From positions 124,001-188,000 of the forward strand of contig CAZGQM010000006.1 in assembly GCA_964528055.1 (NCBI GenBank): a DNA stretch of 64,000 bases, read 5' to 3'. Positions 17,358-26,051 of this stretch are shown here, one piece after another; within the stretch, counting starts at the first letter, position 1, and each line of letters starts with the position of its first letter. The position numbers were made by a program, and so were the translations under genes. Source of the DNA: Geoanaerobacter sp964528055 (GTDB taxonomy: Bacteria > Desulfobacterota > Desulfuromonadia > Geobacterales > DSM-12255). The notes under the pieces were generated by a model. That model made no database searches, was not told the DNA's origin, and saw nothing but the letters and a program-made list of their open reading frames with translations.

Positions 17358-19391
17358 TTACTTAATCCCCTTTTTGTTAAAGTGAGGGCCATATTTTTTA
17401 TCCATCCCTTGAATGTGGTTGACTAACCAATTCTTGAGAAAACTCATTACCTCCTGGGTCAATCCTGTCCCGGCATTAATTTTATTCTGTAATTCCATTA
17501 CCTGACTGATCAGATTTTCATGGGCGTTTTTTTGTTTTTCGTAATCTGCGTATCCCGATTCCTTCATCAATTGTTCTTCATGGGCAAAATGAGTCTTTGT
17601 GTAGTCGATCAATGCACTCATTAAACTGACAATTGCATCTTTTCCGCGACCTTCACGCATTGCTGCATACAGATTGTTGATGATATCTATTAATCGCTGG
17701 TGTTCCTGATCCATCTTGCCAACTAGAACGCTATAACTGCTGCTCCATGATATGAGCTTGCCTGAGTCAGAAATTTTAAACTCACCGACCACACGTTGCA
17801 GCTCTTCCGAAAGTCGCGAGAGATGCTGAGCAGCATTATAGGTTTCACGTGCCTTATCGACTGTCACGTTAACTACGCCGGTAATCTGGTGCATATTGCC
17901 GCTGATTTCACTGGTAGTTGCGGTCTGTTCTTCGGCAGCGGTTGCAATCTGCTGAACCTGAAGATTAACGGCATTGATCTCATCCTGAATTTTCCTCAGA
18001 GCTTCACCGGATCGAGCAGCTTCATCCGTTCCGTTCTGGACCTCGGCTACCCCCTCTTCCATGGCAGCCACTGCCGTTTGTGTATTCTTCTGAATTACTA
18101 TGATCATCTCGCTGATCTCTTTTGTAGCCTTAGTTGTACGTTCTGCAAGTGCTCGCACTTCATCTGCAACAACTGCGAATCCTCTACCCTGCTCTCCTGC
18201 TCGCGCTGCCTCGATGGCTGCATTGAGTGCGAGAAGATTGGTCTGATCGGCAATATCCTGGATCGTGCCAACTATGGCGCCGATCTGATCACTCTTCTGT
18301 CCAAGTTCCACAACGGTAGATGCCGATGATTTTACACTGTCAGCGATACGCTTCATAACAACGATGGAACTCTCCACAACGGTTGCTCCATGGTCAGCCG
18401 CATCATTGGCGCGTTTGGCGCTTTCTGCAGCTAGAAGGCAGTTCTGTGCAATATCCCCTGAAGTTGCAGACATCTCTTCACTTGCAGTGGCGACTGTGGT
18501 TGCCTGTGATGCCACCTCTTCAGCACCGGATGCCATCTGTTCAGAGTTTGCCTGCATTTCGCACGATGACTTCATTACTTCTGATGATGAATCTGCAAGT
18601 CTGCCTATCAATTCCCTCAGGCTGTTTACCATTTTTTCGAATGAGCGAGCAAGCTCTCCTACTTCATCATCAGTATCCAGATGAATTTCGACACTTAGAT
18701 CGCCTGTTGCTATCTGCTCCGCATCATTTGCCAGACGACGAAGAGGGGCACGTATGGCCTTAATCGTCAATAATCCAAATAATAAACCAATTATCAAACC
18801 TGATGAAATCAGGCATAGAATCCAATTACGGGCAGTAGCTGTTGTTGCGTGTACATGAAGTAAAGCTTCATCTGCTTTTTTCTGGCTGGAGATTTGGAGC
18901 GCTCCCACAATTTTGTTTGATTGATCGTAATTTTTTTTGCCTTCCCCCCGCGTTTGTTGCTGAGCTTCATCAAGCTTTCCGGCTTTTATCAGATCAACCG
19001 CTTTTTGGGTTGATGCCACATAGGAGTTCCATGCCGATTCGAATTCTGAAATTTGTTTCTTTTCCTCCTCTGACAGATTAAGCTTGGCATATTTATCACG
19101 TGACGCCTTGAGTTCTTCCTGCATCTTTCCCATTCGATCGTAATATCGCTTGAAATCTTCATCAGAATTCTTCAGATAAAACTGCAATTCGGATCTTCGG
19201 TACGTGTCAACATTGTTCCGGATATTTGCGAGAATGGTTACGCTGGGCATCTGAATTTGCCCCATCTCATCTGCAACAGCGGTAACGGAGGAGAGCTTCA
19301 TAATCGATAGTATGCCGATCAATAACATGATGACCAGTATTGAGACTATAGTCCCGAAGATCTTTGTGCTGATACCGAAACTCTTGAACAT
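17358..19391 (-). CDS. Methyl-accepting chemotaxis protein with C-terminal haemerythrin domain
   Basis: 677 residues from the ATG at 19391 (GGGGGTG before it). Membrane helix about 10-32; periplasmic four-helix (4HB-type) sensor about 33-190; second helix about 192-212; HAMP about 214-268; MCP signalling domain with the hairpin tip (DQTNLLALNAAIEAARAGEQ and GRGFAVVADEVRALAERT, near 395-435); then a bacteriohaemerythrin domain from about 548 with the di-iron ligands H in DQEHQRL, H and E in HFAHEEQLM, H in HENLI and H/D in HIQGMDKKY. DcrH of Desulfovibrio is the known precedent for an O2-binding haemerythrin on an MCP. Probably mediates aerotactic avoidance. No che genes adjoin it. Confidence 0.93.
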   Translation of the reverse strand: MFKSFGISTKIFGTIVSILVIMLLIGILSIMKLSSVTAVADEMGQIQMPSVTILANIRNNVDTYRRSELQFYLKNSDEDFKRYYDRMGKMQEELKASRDKYAKLNLSEEEKKQISEFESAWNSYVASTQKAVDLIKAGKLDEAQQQTRGEGKKNYDQSNKIVGALQISSQKKADEALLHVHATTATARNWILCLISSGLIIGLLFGLLTIKAIRAPLRRLANDAEQIATGDLSVEIHLDTDDEVGELARSFEKMVNSLRELIGRLADSSSEVMKSSCEMQANSEQMASGAEEVASQATTVATASEEMSATSGDIAQNCLLAAESAKRANDAADHGATVVESSIVVMKRIADSVKSSASTVVELGQKSDQIGAIVGTIQDIADQTNLLALNAAIEAARAGEQGRGFAVVADEVRALAERTTKATKEISEMIIVIQKNTQTAVAAMEEGVAEVQNGTDEAARSGEALRKIQDEINAVNLQVQQIATAAEEQTATTSEISGNMHQITGVVNVTVDKARETYNAAQHLSRLSEELQRVVGEFKISDSGKLISWSSSYSVLVGKMDQEHQRLIDIINNLYAAMREGRGKDAIVSLMSALIDYTKTHFAHEEQLMKESGYADYEKQKNAHENLISQVMELQNKINAGTGLTQEVMSFLKNWLVNHIQGMDKKYGPHFNKKGIK

Positions 19392-19688
19392 GGGCACCCC
19401 CGAACAAATTATTAAATCCGTTGTTATACATGTCGGCACAATCGCAAATATATGTAACTGAAATATTGAGTGTACTTAAATAATTCACGTCAGGATTACG
19501 AGGTAATCAAACCAAGCAACTTACAAGAAGAATGCGGAAAGCGGTACGCAGGAAAGTTTGGCAATTAGCTAGATGTGAGGAGAAATGATGTAAGGAGTGA
19601 GCAGGGGGCGGTGCAAAAATCGGGAGACGATACAGGAGTGCGATCATCACTACCTGCCTGCATCGTCTCACAAGTCCGGTTTGATACC

Positions 19689-20978
19689 CTATACCTTTGC
19701 CAACGCCTGCACAAGGTCGGCGATAATGTCATTGATGTGCTCAGTCCCTACGGAGAGACGGATGAAATCAGGCGTAACCCCAGTAACCAGCTGCTCTTCG
19801 GCAGTCAACTGCTGGTGCGTGGTGGATGCAGGGTGGATTACCAGTGATTTGGAGTCTCCGATGTTTGCTAGCAGAGAGAATAGCTTAAGGTTGTTGATAA
19901 AAGTCTTCCCTTCTTCAATGCCGCCACCCTTGATTCCAAAACCGACCATGGCACCGAAGAGCCCGTTGCGATGGTATTTTTTGGCTAACGCAAATGCCGG
20001 ATGGTCTGGCATACCAGGGTAATTGACCCAGCCGACCTTAGGATGAGATTTTAGGAATTCGGCAACCTTCATGGCATTATTGCTATGCCGCTCCATCCGC
20101 AGATGAAGTGTTTCCAGCCCTTGCAGAAAAAGGAAAGAATTGAAGGGCGAAAGAGCAGGCCCAATGTCACGCAGAAGTTGGACACGGACCTTTATGATAT
20201 AGGCGATGTTTCCCAGTGCCTCCCAGAAGTTTATGCCGTGGTAACTTGGGTCTGGTTCCGCAATCTGCGGGAATTTGCCGTTCCCCCAGTTGAAGGTACC
20301 TCCGTCAACGATTATCCCACCAATTGATGTGCCATGGCCGCCAATGAATTTTGTGGCGGAATGAACAACAATGTCTGCACCGTGTTTTAAGGGCTGCACC
20401 AGATAGGGAGATGGCGTGGTGTTATCGATAATAAGCGGAATATCATTTTCATGGGCGATCTTGGCCACGGCCTCGATATCCAGGGTGTCAAGCTTGGGGT
20501 TACCCAGGGTCTCGGCAAAGACGAGTCTGGTCTTAGATGTGATTGCCCTGCGGAAGTTCTCAGGATCCGAAGGATCTACGAACTTCACCGTAACCCCCAG
20601 CGTCGGGAGGGTGTAATGAAACAGGTTATAGGTACCGCCGTAGAGGCTGGTGGCAGATACAATCTCGTCACCTGAATGGGCAAGAGTCAGAATCGACAGA
20701 GTTATTGCTGATTGGCCTGATGCAACGGCAAGAGCCGCAACACCACCTTCCAGAGCAGCAACCCTCTTTTCGAAGACATCACTTGTCGGGTTCATCAAAC
20801 GTGTGTAGATATTGCCGAACTCCTGCAGGCCAAAGAGACGCGCTGCATGGTCAGCATCGTTGAAGACATAGGATGTGGTCTGATAAATCGGCACTGCCCT
20901 ACTGTTTGTAGTCGGGTCAGGCACCTGCCCGGCGTGCAGGGCAAGGGTTTCTGCCTGATAGGTTGTCTCTTCGCTCAT
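19689..20978 (-). CDS. metY: O-acetylhomoserine sulfhydrylase
   Basis: 429 residues, the usual length. PLP-dependent Cys/Met metabolism enzyme. Motifs: ETLALHAGQVPDPTTNSRAVPIYQTTSYVF at the start (in segments), YTRLMNPT, ALAVASGQSA, and the PLP lysine in VHSATKFIGGHG (about 207). Forms homocysteine (or cysteine) from O-acetylhomoserine and sulfide. AGGAGA precedes the ATG. Divergent from msrA, which makes a shared methionine theme in this 165-base interval. The promoter has a good -10 but no evident SAM riboswitch. Confidence 0.93.
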   Translation of the reverse strand: MSEETTYQAETLALHAGQVPDPTTNSRAVPIYQTTSYVFNDADHAARLFGLQEFGNIYTRLMNPTSDVFEKRVAALEGGVAALAVASGQSAITLSILTLAHSGDEIVSATSLYGGTYNLFHYTLPTLGVTVKFVDPSDPENFRRAITSKTRLVFAETLGNPKLDTLDIEAVAKIAHENDIPLIIDNTTPSPYLVQPLKHGADIVVHSATKFIGGHGTSIGGIIVDGGTFNWGNGKFPQIAEPDPSYHGINFWEALGNIAYIIKVRVQLLRDIGPALSPFNSFLFLQGLETLHLRMERHSNNAMKVAEFLKSHPKVGWVNYPGMPDHPAFALAKKYHRNGLFGAMVGFGIKGGGIEEGKTFINNLKLFSLLANIGDSKSLVIHPASTTHQQLTAEEQLVTGVTPDFIRLSVGTEHINDIIADLVQALAKV

Positions 20979-21014
20979 GATAATCTCCTATCAATACGGT
21001 ATGGTATTACAGTT

Positions 21015-21059
21015 ATTGGTTAATATATCTAACACATTATACCTAACAGGTAAACCAAT
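21015..21059 (-). promoter_or_regulatory. metY promoter -10 inside an inverted repeat
   Basis: TATAAT on the minus strand (21036-21041), about 60 bases before the metY ATG; the -35 is poor (TTAATA, 18 bases). ATTGGTT (21015-21021) and AACCAAT (21053-21059) flank it symmetrically and could be an operator, suggesting activator or repressor control. Confidence 0.45.
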
Positions 21060-21086
21060 TATTAAGATGTCGCTCCCTGAGATCAA

Positions 21087-21130
21087 TTACAAAAACTGCA
21101 TCTTTATGCTAAAATAATGTCATAAAGATG
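21087..21130 (+). promoter_or_regulatory. msrA promoter with 10-bp palindromic operator
   Basis: -35 TTACAA (21087-21092), 17 bases, -10 TAAAAT (21110-21115). A perfect inverted repeat CATCTTTATG (21099-21108) N12 CATAAAGATG (21121-21130) brackets the -10 and covers the predicted start, as an operator would. Confidence 0.6.
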
Positions 21131-21143
21131 TGAGGGAGAATGT

Positions 21144-21707
21144 ATGCGGGACGATCGAGAAACTGCAACTCTTGCGGCAGGATGTTTCTGGTGCGTGGAA
21201 GCGGTATTCAGTCAACTCAAAGGAGTTATCAAGGTTGTTTCGGGATATACCGGTGGAACAGTCGAAAACCCTTCCTATCAGTCAGTGTGCAGTGGCATAA
21301 CCGGACATGCTGAGGCAGTACAGATCACCTATGATCCGCACGTTATTTCCTTTTACGAGCTTCTCGAAATCTTCTGGGAGACTCATGACCCTACCACTCT
21401 CAACCGTCAGGGAGCGGACGCAGGAACCCAGTATCGTTCTGCTGTATTCTTTCATAATGAGTACCAGAAGGAAGCAGCCGAGCGCTCAAAGCAGGAGGTC
21501 GAATCTGCAGAACGTTGGCCTGACCCGCTTGTGACTGAGATCGTCCCCCTTACCGTCTTCTACCCTGCAGAGCTATACCACCAGGACTACCATCGACTTA
21601 ATTCCTTTCAACCTTACTGCCGCATTGTTATAGAGCCGAAAATACGTAAGATGCAAAAGGAATTCCGCGAGAAAATGAAAGGAGAATATAATGCGATTAC
21701 TCCCTAA
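21144..21707 (+). CDS. msrA: Peptide methionine sulfoxide reductase A
   Basis: 187 residues. The catalytic GCFWCVEAVF motif is at about 13-22 with the active Cys in GCFW; SGYTGG, GHAEAVQITYDP and EIFWETHDPTTLNRQGADAGTQYRS follow, all diagnostic. Reduces methionine-S-sulfoxide in proteins with thioredoxin. There is no fused MsrB and no signal peptide, so it acts in the cytoplasm. GGGAG lies before the ATG. The end overlaps the following lipoprotein gene by 17 bases. Confidence 0.96.
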   Translation: MRDDRETATLAAGCFWCVEAVFSQLKGVIKVVSGYTGGTVENPSYQSVCSGITGHAEAVQITYDPHVISFYELLEIFWETHDPTTLNRQGADAGTQYRSAVFFHNEYQKEAAERSKQEVESAERWPDPLVTEIVPLTVFYPAELYHQDYHRLNSFQPYCRIVIEPKIRKMQKEFREKMKGEYNAITP

Positions 21708-22185
21708 AATATTTGCGATTATCACAATGCTTGTTTCACTGTCCGGATGCAGCATGAATAACTATATACCGCAAAACCCTGTTGCTGATCTACCGTACCG
21801 ACATAACGATTTCGACTACAGGTTTGCGTGGAGAACTGATCAGACAGATCAGGGGCTCAGCGTAGAAGGATTGATGAAAAATGTGCGGTACGCACAAGTT
21901 GAAAGCGTGACATTATCGATATCACTACTCAATAAGGAAAATGTTGTACTTGCTTCTGAAACTACTTTCCCGCTCCCACAGACAATAAAAATGGACAATT
22001 ATGCTCCGTTTAAAGTTACCTTGAAAAAGGTGAGCCCTTCAAAAAATGATATGCTTAAATTCATGATCACATATTATGTATTTGATGGCAAAGATGAAAT
22101 ATTCCAATGGCACAGCTCTTTTACGACAGATGTGTCGACCGGCATGGGAATCAATGATACTGTCAAAAATCCTGATGCATGGTAG
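21691..22185 (+). CDS. Small lipoprotein of unknown function
   Basis: 164 residues. Signal peptide and lipobox LSGC (Cys at about 20). AAAGGAG inside the end of msrA precedes the ATG, so the two genes are co-translated. The mature part is beta-rich (VESVTLSISLLNKENVVLASETTFPL) and resembles a single immunoglobulin-like domain. I recognise no family. Coupling with msrA hints at envelope stress or assembly but proves nothing. Confidence 0.7.
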   Translation: MRLLPKIFAIITMLVSLSGCSMNNYIPQNPVADLPYRHNDFDYRFAWRTDQTDQGLSVEGLMKNVRYAQVESVTLSISLLNKENVVLASETTFPLPQTIKMDNYAPFKVTLKKVSPSKNDMLKFMITYYVFDGKDEIFQWHSSFTTDVSTGMGINDTVKNPDAW

Positions 22186-22516
22186 CTCAAGGTAACAATG
22201 ACGTTGCATTATGAACTAGCAACAGTTTATCAAAGTTCATAATATCTGAGGATATAGTTATTGAGACAGCATGGATTGATACCTTTTTGAACAATACGGA
22301 GGTGAGCAGTAAATCTTTCGTGTATATGACAATTCGATAATAATAACTCTGGATGTCTATAATAATATGAACAATACAAATAATTATATTCTTAGCTTAA
22401 GTAAATAAAAATACAGATTTGATATAGAGCGTGATATCTTAGGAATTGAGATCGTAGGAAATAGGTGAGAGGCGAAATATAAGCATTTGATTATTGAAGA
22501 CATCTTGGTATTAAAC
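22186..22516. other. AT-rich gene-free stretch
   Basis: About 330 bases, clearly richer in A+T than its neighbours, with no reading frame with a plausible ribosome site. No repeat or RNA motif was recognised apart from the terminator that follows. Confidence 0.5.
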
Positions 22517-22590
22517 AAAAAATGAAGGTTTATTCAAATTATTCACTGATTACTTGACACAGTGGATATTTGAATGAGCCTTCATTTTAA
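22517..22590 (-). terminator. Long-stem terminator of the CAT tRNA
   Basis: Arms 22519-22539 and 22568-22588 pair at 19 of 21 positions; on the minus strand the hairpin ends in TTTTTTGTTT. It lies 23 bases beyond the tRNA 3' end. Confidence 0.8.
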
Positions 22591-22610
22591 ATAAAGAATC
22601 TGCATGTTAT

Positions 22611-22687
22611 TGGTGGCAGTGCAGGGATTCGAACCCCGGACCTAGCGAATATGAGTCGCTTGCTCTAGCCAACTGAGCTACACTGCC
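22611..22687 (-). tRNA. tRNA with CAT anticodon (Met elongator or Ile2)
   Basis: 77 bases with encoded CCA. Acceptor GGCAGTG pairs with CACTGCC; D-loop AGCTCAGTTGG; anticodon stem AGCGA/TCGCT with loop CTCATAT, anticodon CAT; T-arm GGTTCGAATCC. The GCGAC-type anticodon stem resembles tRNA-Ile2, whose C34 is changed to lysidine, but elongator Met cannot be excluded by eye. Confidence 0.93.
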
Positions 22688-22754
22688 AAACTGATAACTT
22701 GATGCTGATGAATGAGACAGTTGGTGACCAAATACAACGTTGGAACGAAAAGTT

Positions 22755-22783
22755 TTTATACTGGAAGCACTGTTTGATGTCAA
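22755..22783 (-). promoter_or_regulatory. Promoter of the CAT tRNA
   Basis: Minus strand TTGACA (22778-22783), 17 bases, TATAAA (22755-22760); predicted start about 60 bases before the mature tRNA. Confidence 0.75.
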
Positions 22784-22822
22784 GAAAAAAGCTTCTAGCA
22801 ACAGCAGCGGATTCAGTAATAA

Positions 22823-22864
22823 AAACAACGGGGGTGCCTGTCTAGCAGCATTCCCCCGTTGTTT
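22823..22864 (-). terminator. Terminator of gdhA
   Basis: Stem AACAACGGGGG/CCCCCGTTGTT, on the minus strand followed by TTTTTATT, 25 bases after the gdhA stop. Confidence 0.88.
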
Positions 22865-22889
22865 AACAACTGAATATCTACAATTTGTC

Positions 22890-24239
22890 CTAGATCAAAC
22901 CGTGGGCAACCATCGCGTCTGCAACCTTTATGAAGCCACAGATATTGGCTCCGAGCACGTAGTTGCCGGGATCGCCGTACTCCTCTGCCGTTTCATAGCA
23001 GCTTTTGTGAATTCCTATCATTATGTTTTCGAGTTTCTTTTCCGTGAACTCAAAACTCCAGGAATCACGACTGGCATTTTGCTGCATCTCCAGTGCTGAA
23101 GTGGCGACTCCTCCAGCATTAGCAGCCTTACCCGGTCCATACGCAATTTTAGCATCGAGGAATATTTTTACCCCTTCAGGAGTAGTCGGCATGTTTGCAC
23201 CCTCGCCCACGGCAATACAGCCGTTCTTAACGAGGAGCTTGGCATCCTTGCCATTTATCTCGTTCTGGGTAGCTGAAGGCATAGCAACCTGGCAAGGGAT
23301 CTCCCATATGTTCCCATTGGCAATAAACTTGGCATCCTTGTGGTAATTAACGTAATCCTGGATGCGACGGCGCTCAACCTCCTTAAGTTTCTTAATCAGG
23401 TCGAGATCAAGCCCTTTTTCATGGAAAATTACTCCATTGGAATCAGAACAGGCGACACACTTACCACCAAGCTGGTGGATCTTCTCAATGGTATATATTG
23501 CTACGTTTCCAGAGCCGGAAACCAGGCATGTCTTCCCTTCGAAGGAATCCTTGCGAAACTTGAGAGCCTCATTAATAAAAAAGGTGGCTCCGTAACCAGT
23601 TGCCTCAGGGCGAACCAACGAACCGCCCCAATGCAGGCCCTTTCCCGTGAGAACGCCTGCCTCATAACGATTTGTGATCCGTTTGTACTGTCCGAACATG
23701 TAACCAATTTCTCGACCGCCAACGCCTATGTCGCCAGCCGGCACGTCGGTGTGCTCTCCAAGATGACGGTAAAGCTCTGTCATAAAGCTCTGGCAGAAAC
23801 GCATCACTTCATCATCAGACTTACCTTTCGGGTCAAAGTCTGAACCACCTTTTCCGCCGCCAATCGGCATTCCCGTGAGAGAGTTTTTAAAGATCTGCTC
23901 GAAACCTAGAAACTTGATGATACCGAGATACACTGATGGGTGGAAACGGAGTCCACCCTTGTATGGTCCGAGTGCGCTATTGAACTCAACGCGGAAACCA
24001 CGGTTGATGTGTACGATACCCTTATCGTCCTGCCAGGGAACCCTGAAAATGATCTGTCGTTCCGGTTCACAGATCCTTTGAATGATCTTACGCTCCATGT
24101 ACTCCGGATGCTTGACCATAACGGCTCCGAGGGATTCAATGACCTCACGGACAGCTTGGTGGAATTCAACCTCACCAGGGTTACGCTTTAATACGTCCTG
24201 ATAGATTCCTTCCAGTTTTTCGTCGATATGCATTGCCAT
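22890..24239 (-). CDS. gdhA: Glutamate dehydrogenase (NADP type)
   Basis: 449 residues from the ATG at 24239 (GGAGGGA six bases upstream), exactly the usual length of the hexameric bacterial enzyme; the frame is open further upstream to 24344 but with no ribosome site. Motifs: PWQDDKGIVHINRGFRVEFN, the catalytic-lysine region GPYKGGLRFHPSV and MPIGGGKGGSDFDPKGKSD, PAGDIGVGGREIGYMFGQYK, and the Rossmann SGSGNVAIY. Interconverts 2-oxoglutarate plus ammonia and glutamate. Its long upstream region contains a repeated octamer, see 24266-24402. Confidence 0.95.
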   Translation of the reverse strand: MAMHIDEKLEGIYQDVLKRNPGEVEFHQAVREVIESLGAVMVKHPEYMERKIIQRICEPERQIIFRVPWQDDKGIVHINRGFRVEFNSALGPYKGGLRFHPSVYLGIIKFLGFEQIFKNSLTGMPIGGGKGGSDFDPKGKSDDEVMRFCQSFMTELYRHLGEHTDVPAGDIGVGGREIGYMFGQYKRITNRYEAGVLTGKGLHWGGSLVRPEATGYGATFFINEALKFRKDSFEGKTCLVSGSGNVAIYTIEKIHQLGGKCVACSDSNGVIFHEKGLDLDLIKKLKEVERRRIQDYVNYHKDAKFIANGNIWEIPCQVAMPSATQNEINGKDAKLLVKNGCIAVGEGANMPTTPEGVKIFLDAKIAYGPGKAANAGGVATSALEMQQNASRDSWSFEFTEKKLENIMIGIHKSCYETAEEYGDPGNYVLGANICGFIKVADAMVAHGLI

Positions 24240-24265
24240 ACCACTCCCTCCAGTGAAAAATATTT

Positions 24266-24402
24266 GCGCATAATCAGGTGGCCATCCAGCGCCTCCGAAT
24301 CTATGCCACATAATTGTGCACGTGTTTTGCATCTTATGCGCCAATAATAGTCACCTGTGATATACGGACTAGAGCACGGCGTTTTTTAAGGCTTTTATGC
24401 GC
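24266..24402 (-). promoter_or_regulatory. Triple GCGCATAA octamer upstream of gdhA
   Basis: GCGCATAA occurs on the minus strand at 24395-24402 and 24334-24341 (61 bases apart) and in the opposite sense at 24266-24273, 26 bases before the gdhA ATG. The repeated, mixed-orientation octamer looks like binding sites for a nitrogen- or carbon-responsive regulator. The regulator is unknown. Confidence 0.4.
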
Positions 24403-24516
24403 ACAAACAAGGCATACTTGCCTCTTGCATAGGCATTGATCGACTAGTTTTTATACACATTCTAATTCACAATATTACACTAACCGCCATATGCTGCTGA
24501 TCCCACAAACTGGCAA

Positions 24517-24545
24517 TTGACAAGCAGAGTTAATTACTGTTTAGT
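24517..24545 (+). promoter_or_regulatory. Promoter of the rlmD-like gene
   Basis: TTGACA (24517-24522), 17 bases, TTTAGT (24540-24545). The predicted start falls at about 24552, on the second ATG of the gene, which implies a leaderless message. Confidence 0.5.
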
Positions 24546-24548
24546 AGG

Positions 24549-25952
24549 ATGATGCAAAGAAAAACGAACTCTAAACCTCAGCAACTCTCGGAAAACCTTA
24601 AGACGGGCACCATACTGGACCTGACGGTAACCAGACTCGATGAAGATGGATGTGGACTCTCTTCAGTAAACGACATACCAGTCCGAATTGCAGGCACCTT
24701 CCCTGGGGAGTTGGTGCGTGCGCGAATAACACACTGCTCCAAAGAGACCATTACTGCACGTTGCCTGAATCTTACGCAGCCATCTCCTTACGAACGAGTT
24801 TCATCTCCATCTCACCTTTGCAAAGAATGCGACGGCTGCCCGCTTATTCAACTCTCGTACAGCTCACAACTTGCTATCAAGAAGGTCATGGTACAGAACT
24901 GCCTTTCCTCTTACCCTTCCCTACAACAGGCAGTTTTGCACGATACAATCCCTTCGCCGAAACAACTCAACTACAGATCTACGGTTAAGCTTGTTGTCTC
25001 CGGAACCTACAAATCTCCTCGAATAGGCATCTATCGACGCAATAGTCATGACGTCTTAGATATCACCGACTGTCCCTTGCACCATCCACTGGTCAATACC
25101 ATCGTTGCAGCGGTCAAAGATGGGATCAAACGTGGGAAAGTGCCAGTATACTCACCATCAACAGGTAGCGGAATCCTTCGTTATCTTGTCATTCGCGTAT
25201 CGGAAACCGGTGACCAGGCAATGGTTGTCTTCGTAACTGCCCACCGCAGTTTCAACGAGATTCACCACTTGGGGAAATACCTGAAGACCGCTGTTCCGCA
25301 GGTTTCCGTCATCGCTCAAAACGAAAACAGCACCAAAGGGAACGTTATCCTCGGGGAAAAATTCCATTTCCTGACCAAAAAGCAATGCATAACAGCACAC
25401 ATCGGTACAATACGCTTTTCAGTTTCTCCTCGATCATTCTTTCAGATTAACAGCGAAGCCGCTCGACTCATCTACGAACTGGTGGCACAGTGGGGTCACC
25501 TGAACGGCAATCAGCGTATCATTGATGTTTACTGTGGAATAGGCAGCATTTCACTGTTTCTGGCTGGTAAATCAGCAGAGGTATACGGTATAGAGGTGGT
25601 GGAAACAGCTGTAAGCGATGCTGTGCACAATGCCAGGGCAAACGGCATAAAAAACTGCATTTTCGAAGCGGGCGATGCAAAGGAACTTTTGGCAGAATTG
25701 AGGGAAGAGAAGAAACAGGTTGACCTCCTCATTCTCAACCCCCCTCGGAAGGGGTGTGATCGACAGGTCCTCGAAGAGGCGGCACAGCTCGGGCCACCCC
25801 GCCTGATATATGTCTCGTGTTCACCCTTGACACTTTCCCGCGATCTTAACATCCTTTCAGGCCTTGGGTATGCAACCCTTGAGGTTCAACCAGTTGACAT
25901 GTTTCCCCAAACCCAGCATATTGAGAATGTCGCACTTCTCGTTAAAGCATGA
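24549..25952 (+). CDS. rlmD: 23S rRNA (uracil-5)-methyltransferase, RlmD/RumA type
   Basis: 467 residues. N-terminal TRAM domain (about 18-75, GTILDLTVTRLDEDGCGLSS); Fe-S cysteines C94/C97 region (HLCKECDGCPLIQLSY) as in RumA; SAM-binding DVYCGIGSISLFLAG; VVETAVSDAVHNA; NPPRKGCD; catalytic VSCSPLTLSRDL with the nucleophilic Cys. Methylates a uridine of 23S rRNA (U1939 in E. coli); RlmCD-type dual specificity or a tRNA TrmA-like target cannot be excluded. Two adjacent ATGs (24549, 24552); no strong ribosome site, see the promoter entry. Confidence 0.88.
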   Translation: MMQRKTNSKPQQLSENLKTGTILDLTVTRLDEDGCGLSSVNDIPVRIAGTFPGELVRARITHCSKETITARCLNLTQPSPYERVSSPSHLCKECDGCPLIQLSYSSQLAIKKVMVQNCLSSYPSLQQAVLHDTIPSPKQLNYRSTVKLVVSGTYKSPRIGIYRRNSHDVLDITDCPLHHPLVNTIVAAVKDGIKRGKVPVYSPSTGSGILRYLVIRVSETGDQAMVVFVTAHRSFNEIHHLGKYLKTAVPQVSVIAQNENSTKGNVILGEKFHFLTKKQCITAHIGTIRFSVSPRSFFQINSEAARLIYELVAQWGHLNGNQRIIDVYCGIGSISLFLAGKSAEVYGIEVVETAVSDAVHNARANGIKNCIFEAGDAKELLAELREEKKQVDLLILNPPRKGCDRQVLEEAAQLGPPRLIYVSCSPLTLSRDLNILSGLGYATLEVQPVDMFPQTQHIENVALLVKA

Positions 25953-25961
25953 CAAAAAAAC

Positions 25962-25990
25962 AAAGGGCGCCCAATCCTGGTGCGCCCTTT
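25962..25990. terminator. Bidirectional terminator
   Basis: AAAGGGCGC / GCGCCCTTT stem with T runs on both strands, between the convergent rlmD-like gene and the dehydrogenase gene at 26052-26918. Confidence 0.85.
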
Positions 25991-26051
25991 TACCTGAATG
26001 CTCAGAAACAAGTTGAGCCCGTTCGATTGAACCTTCTTCCCCTTAAATTTC

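Larger units (their letters stand above)
24240..24548. other. Divergent region between gdhA and rlmD-like gene
   Basis: About 310 bases. Contains three copies of an octamer (listed separately) on the gdhA side and a promoter for the right-hand gene at 24517-24545. Nothing else recognised. Confidence 0.5.

Noticed and set aside
20979..21143. SAM riboswitch before metY
   Set aside because: The leader is only about 50 bases and lacks the conserved SAM-I core; an inverted repeat at the promoter explains the region better.
22186..22610. Remnant mobile element in the AT-rich interval
   Set aside because: No transposase fragments or terminal repeats; the only inverted repeat is the tRNA terminator.
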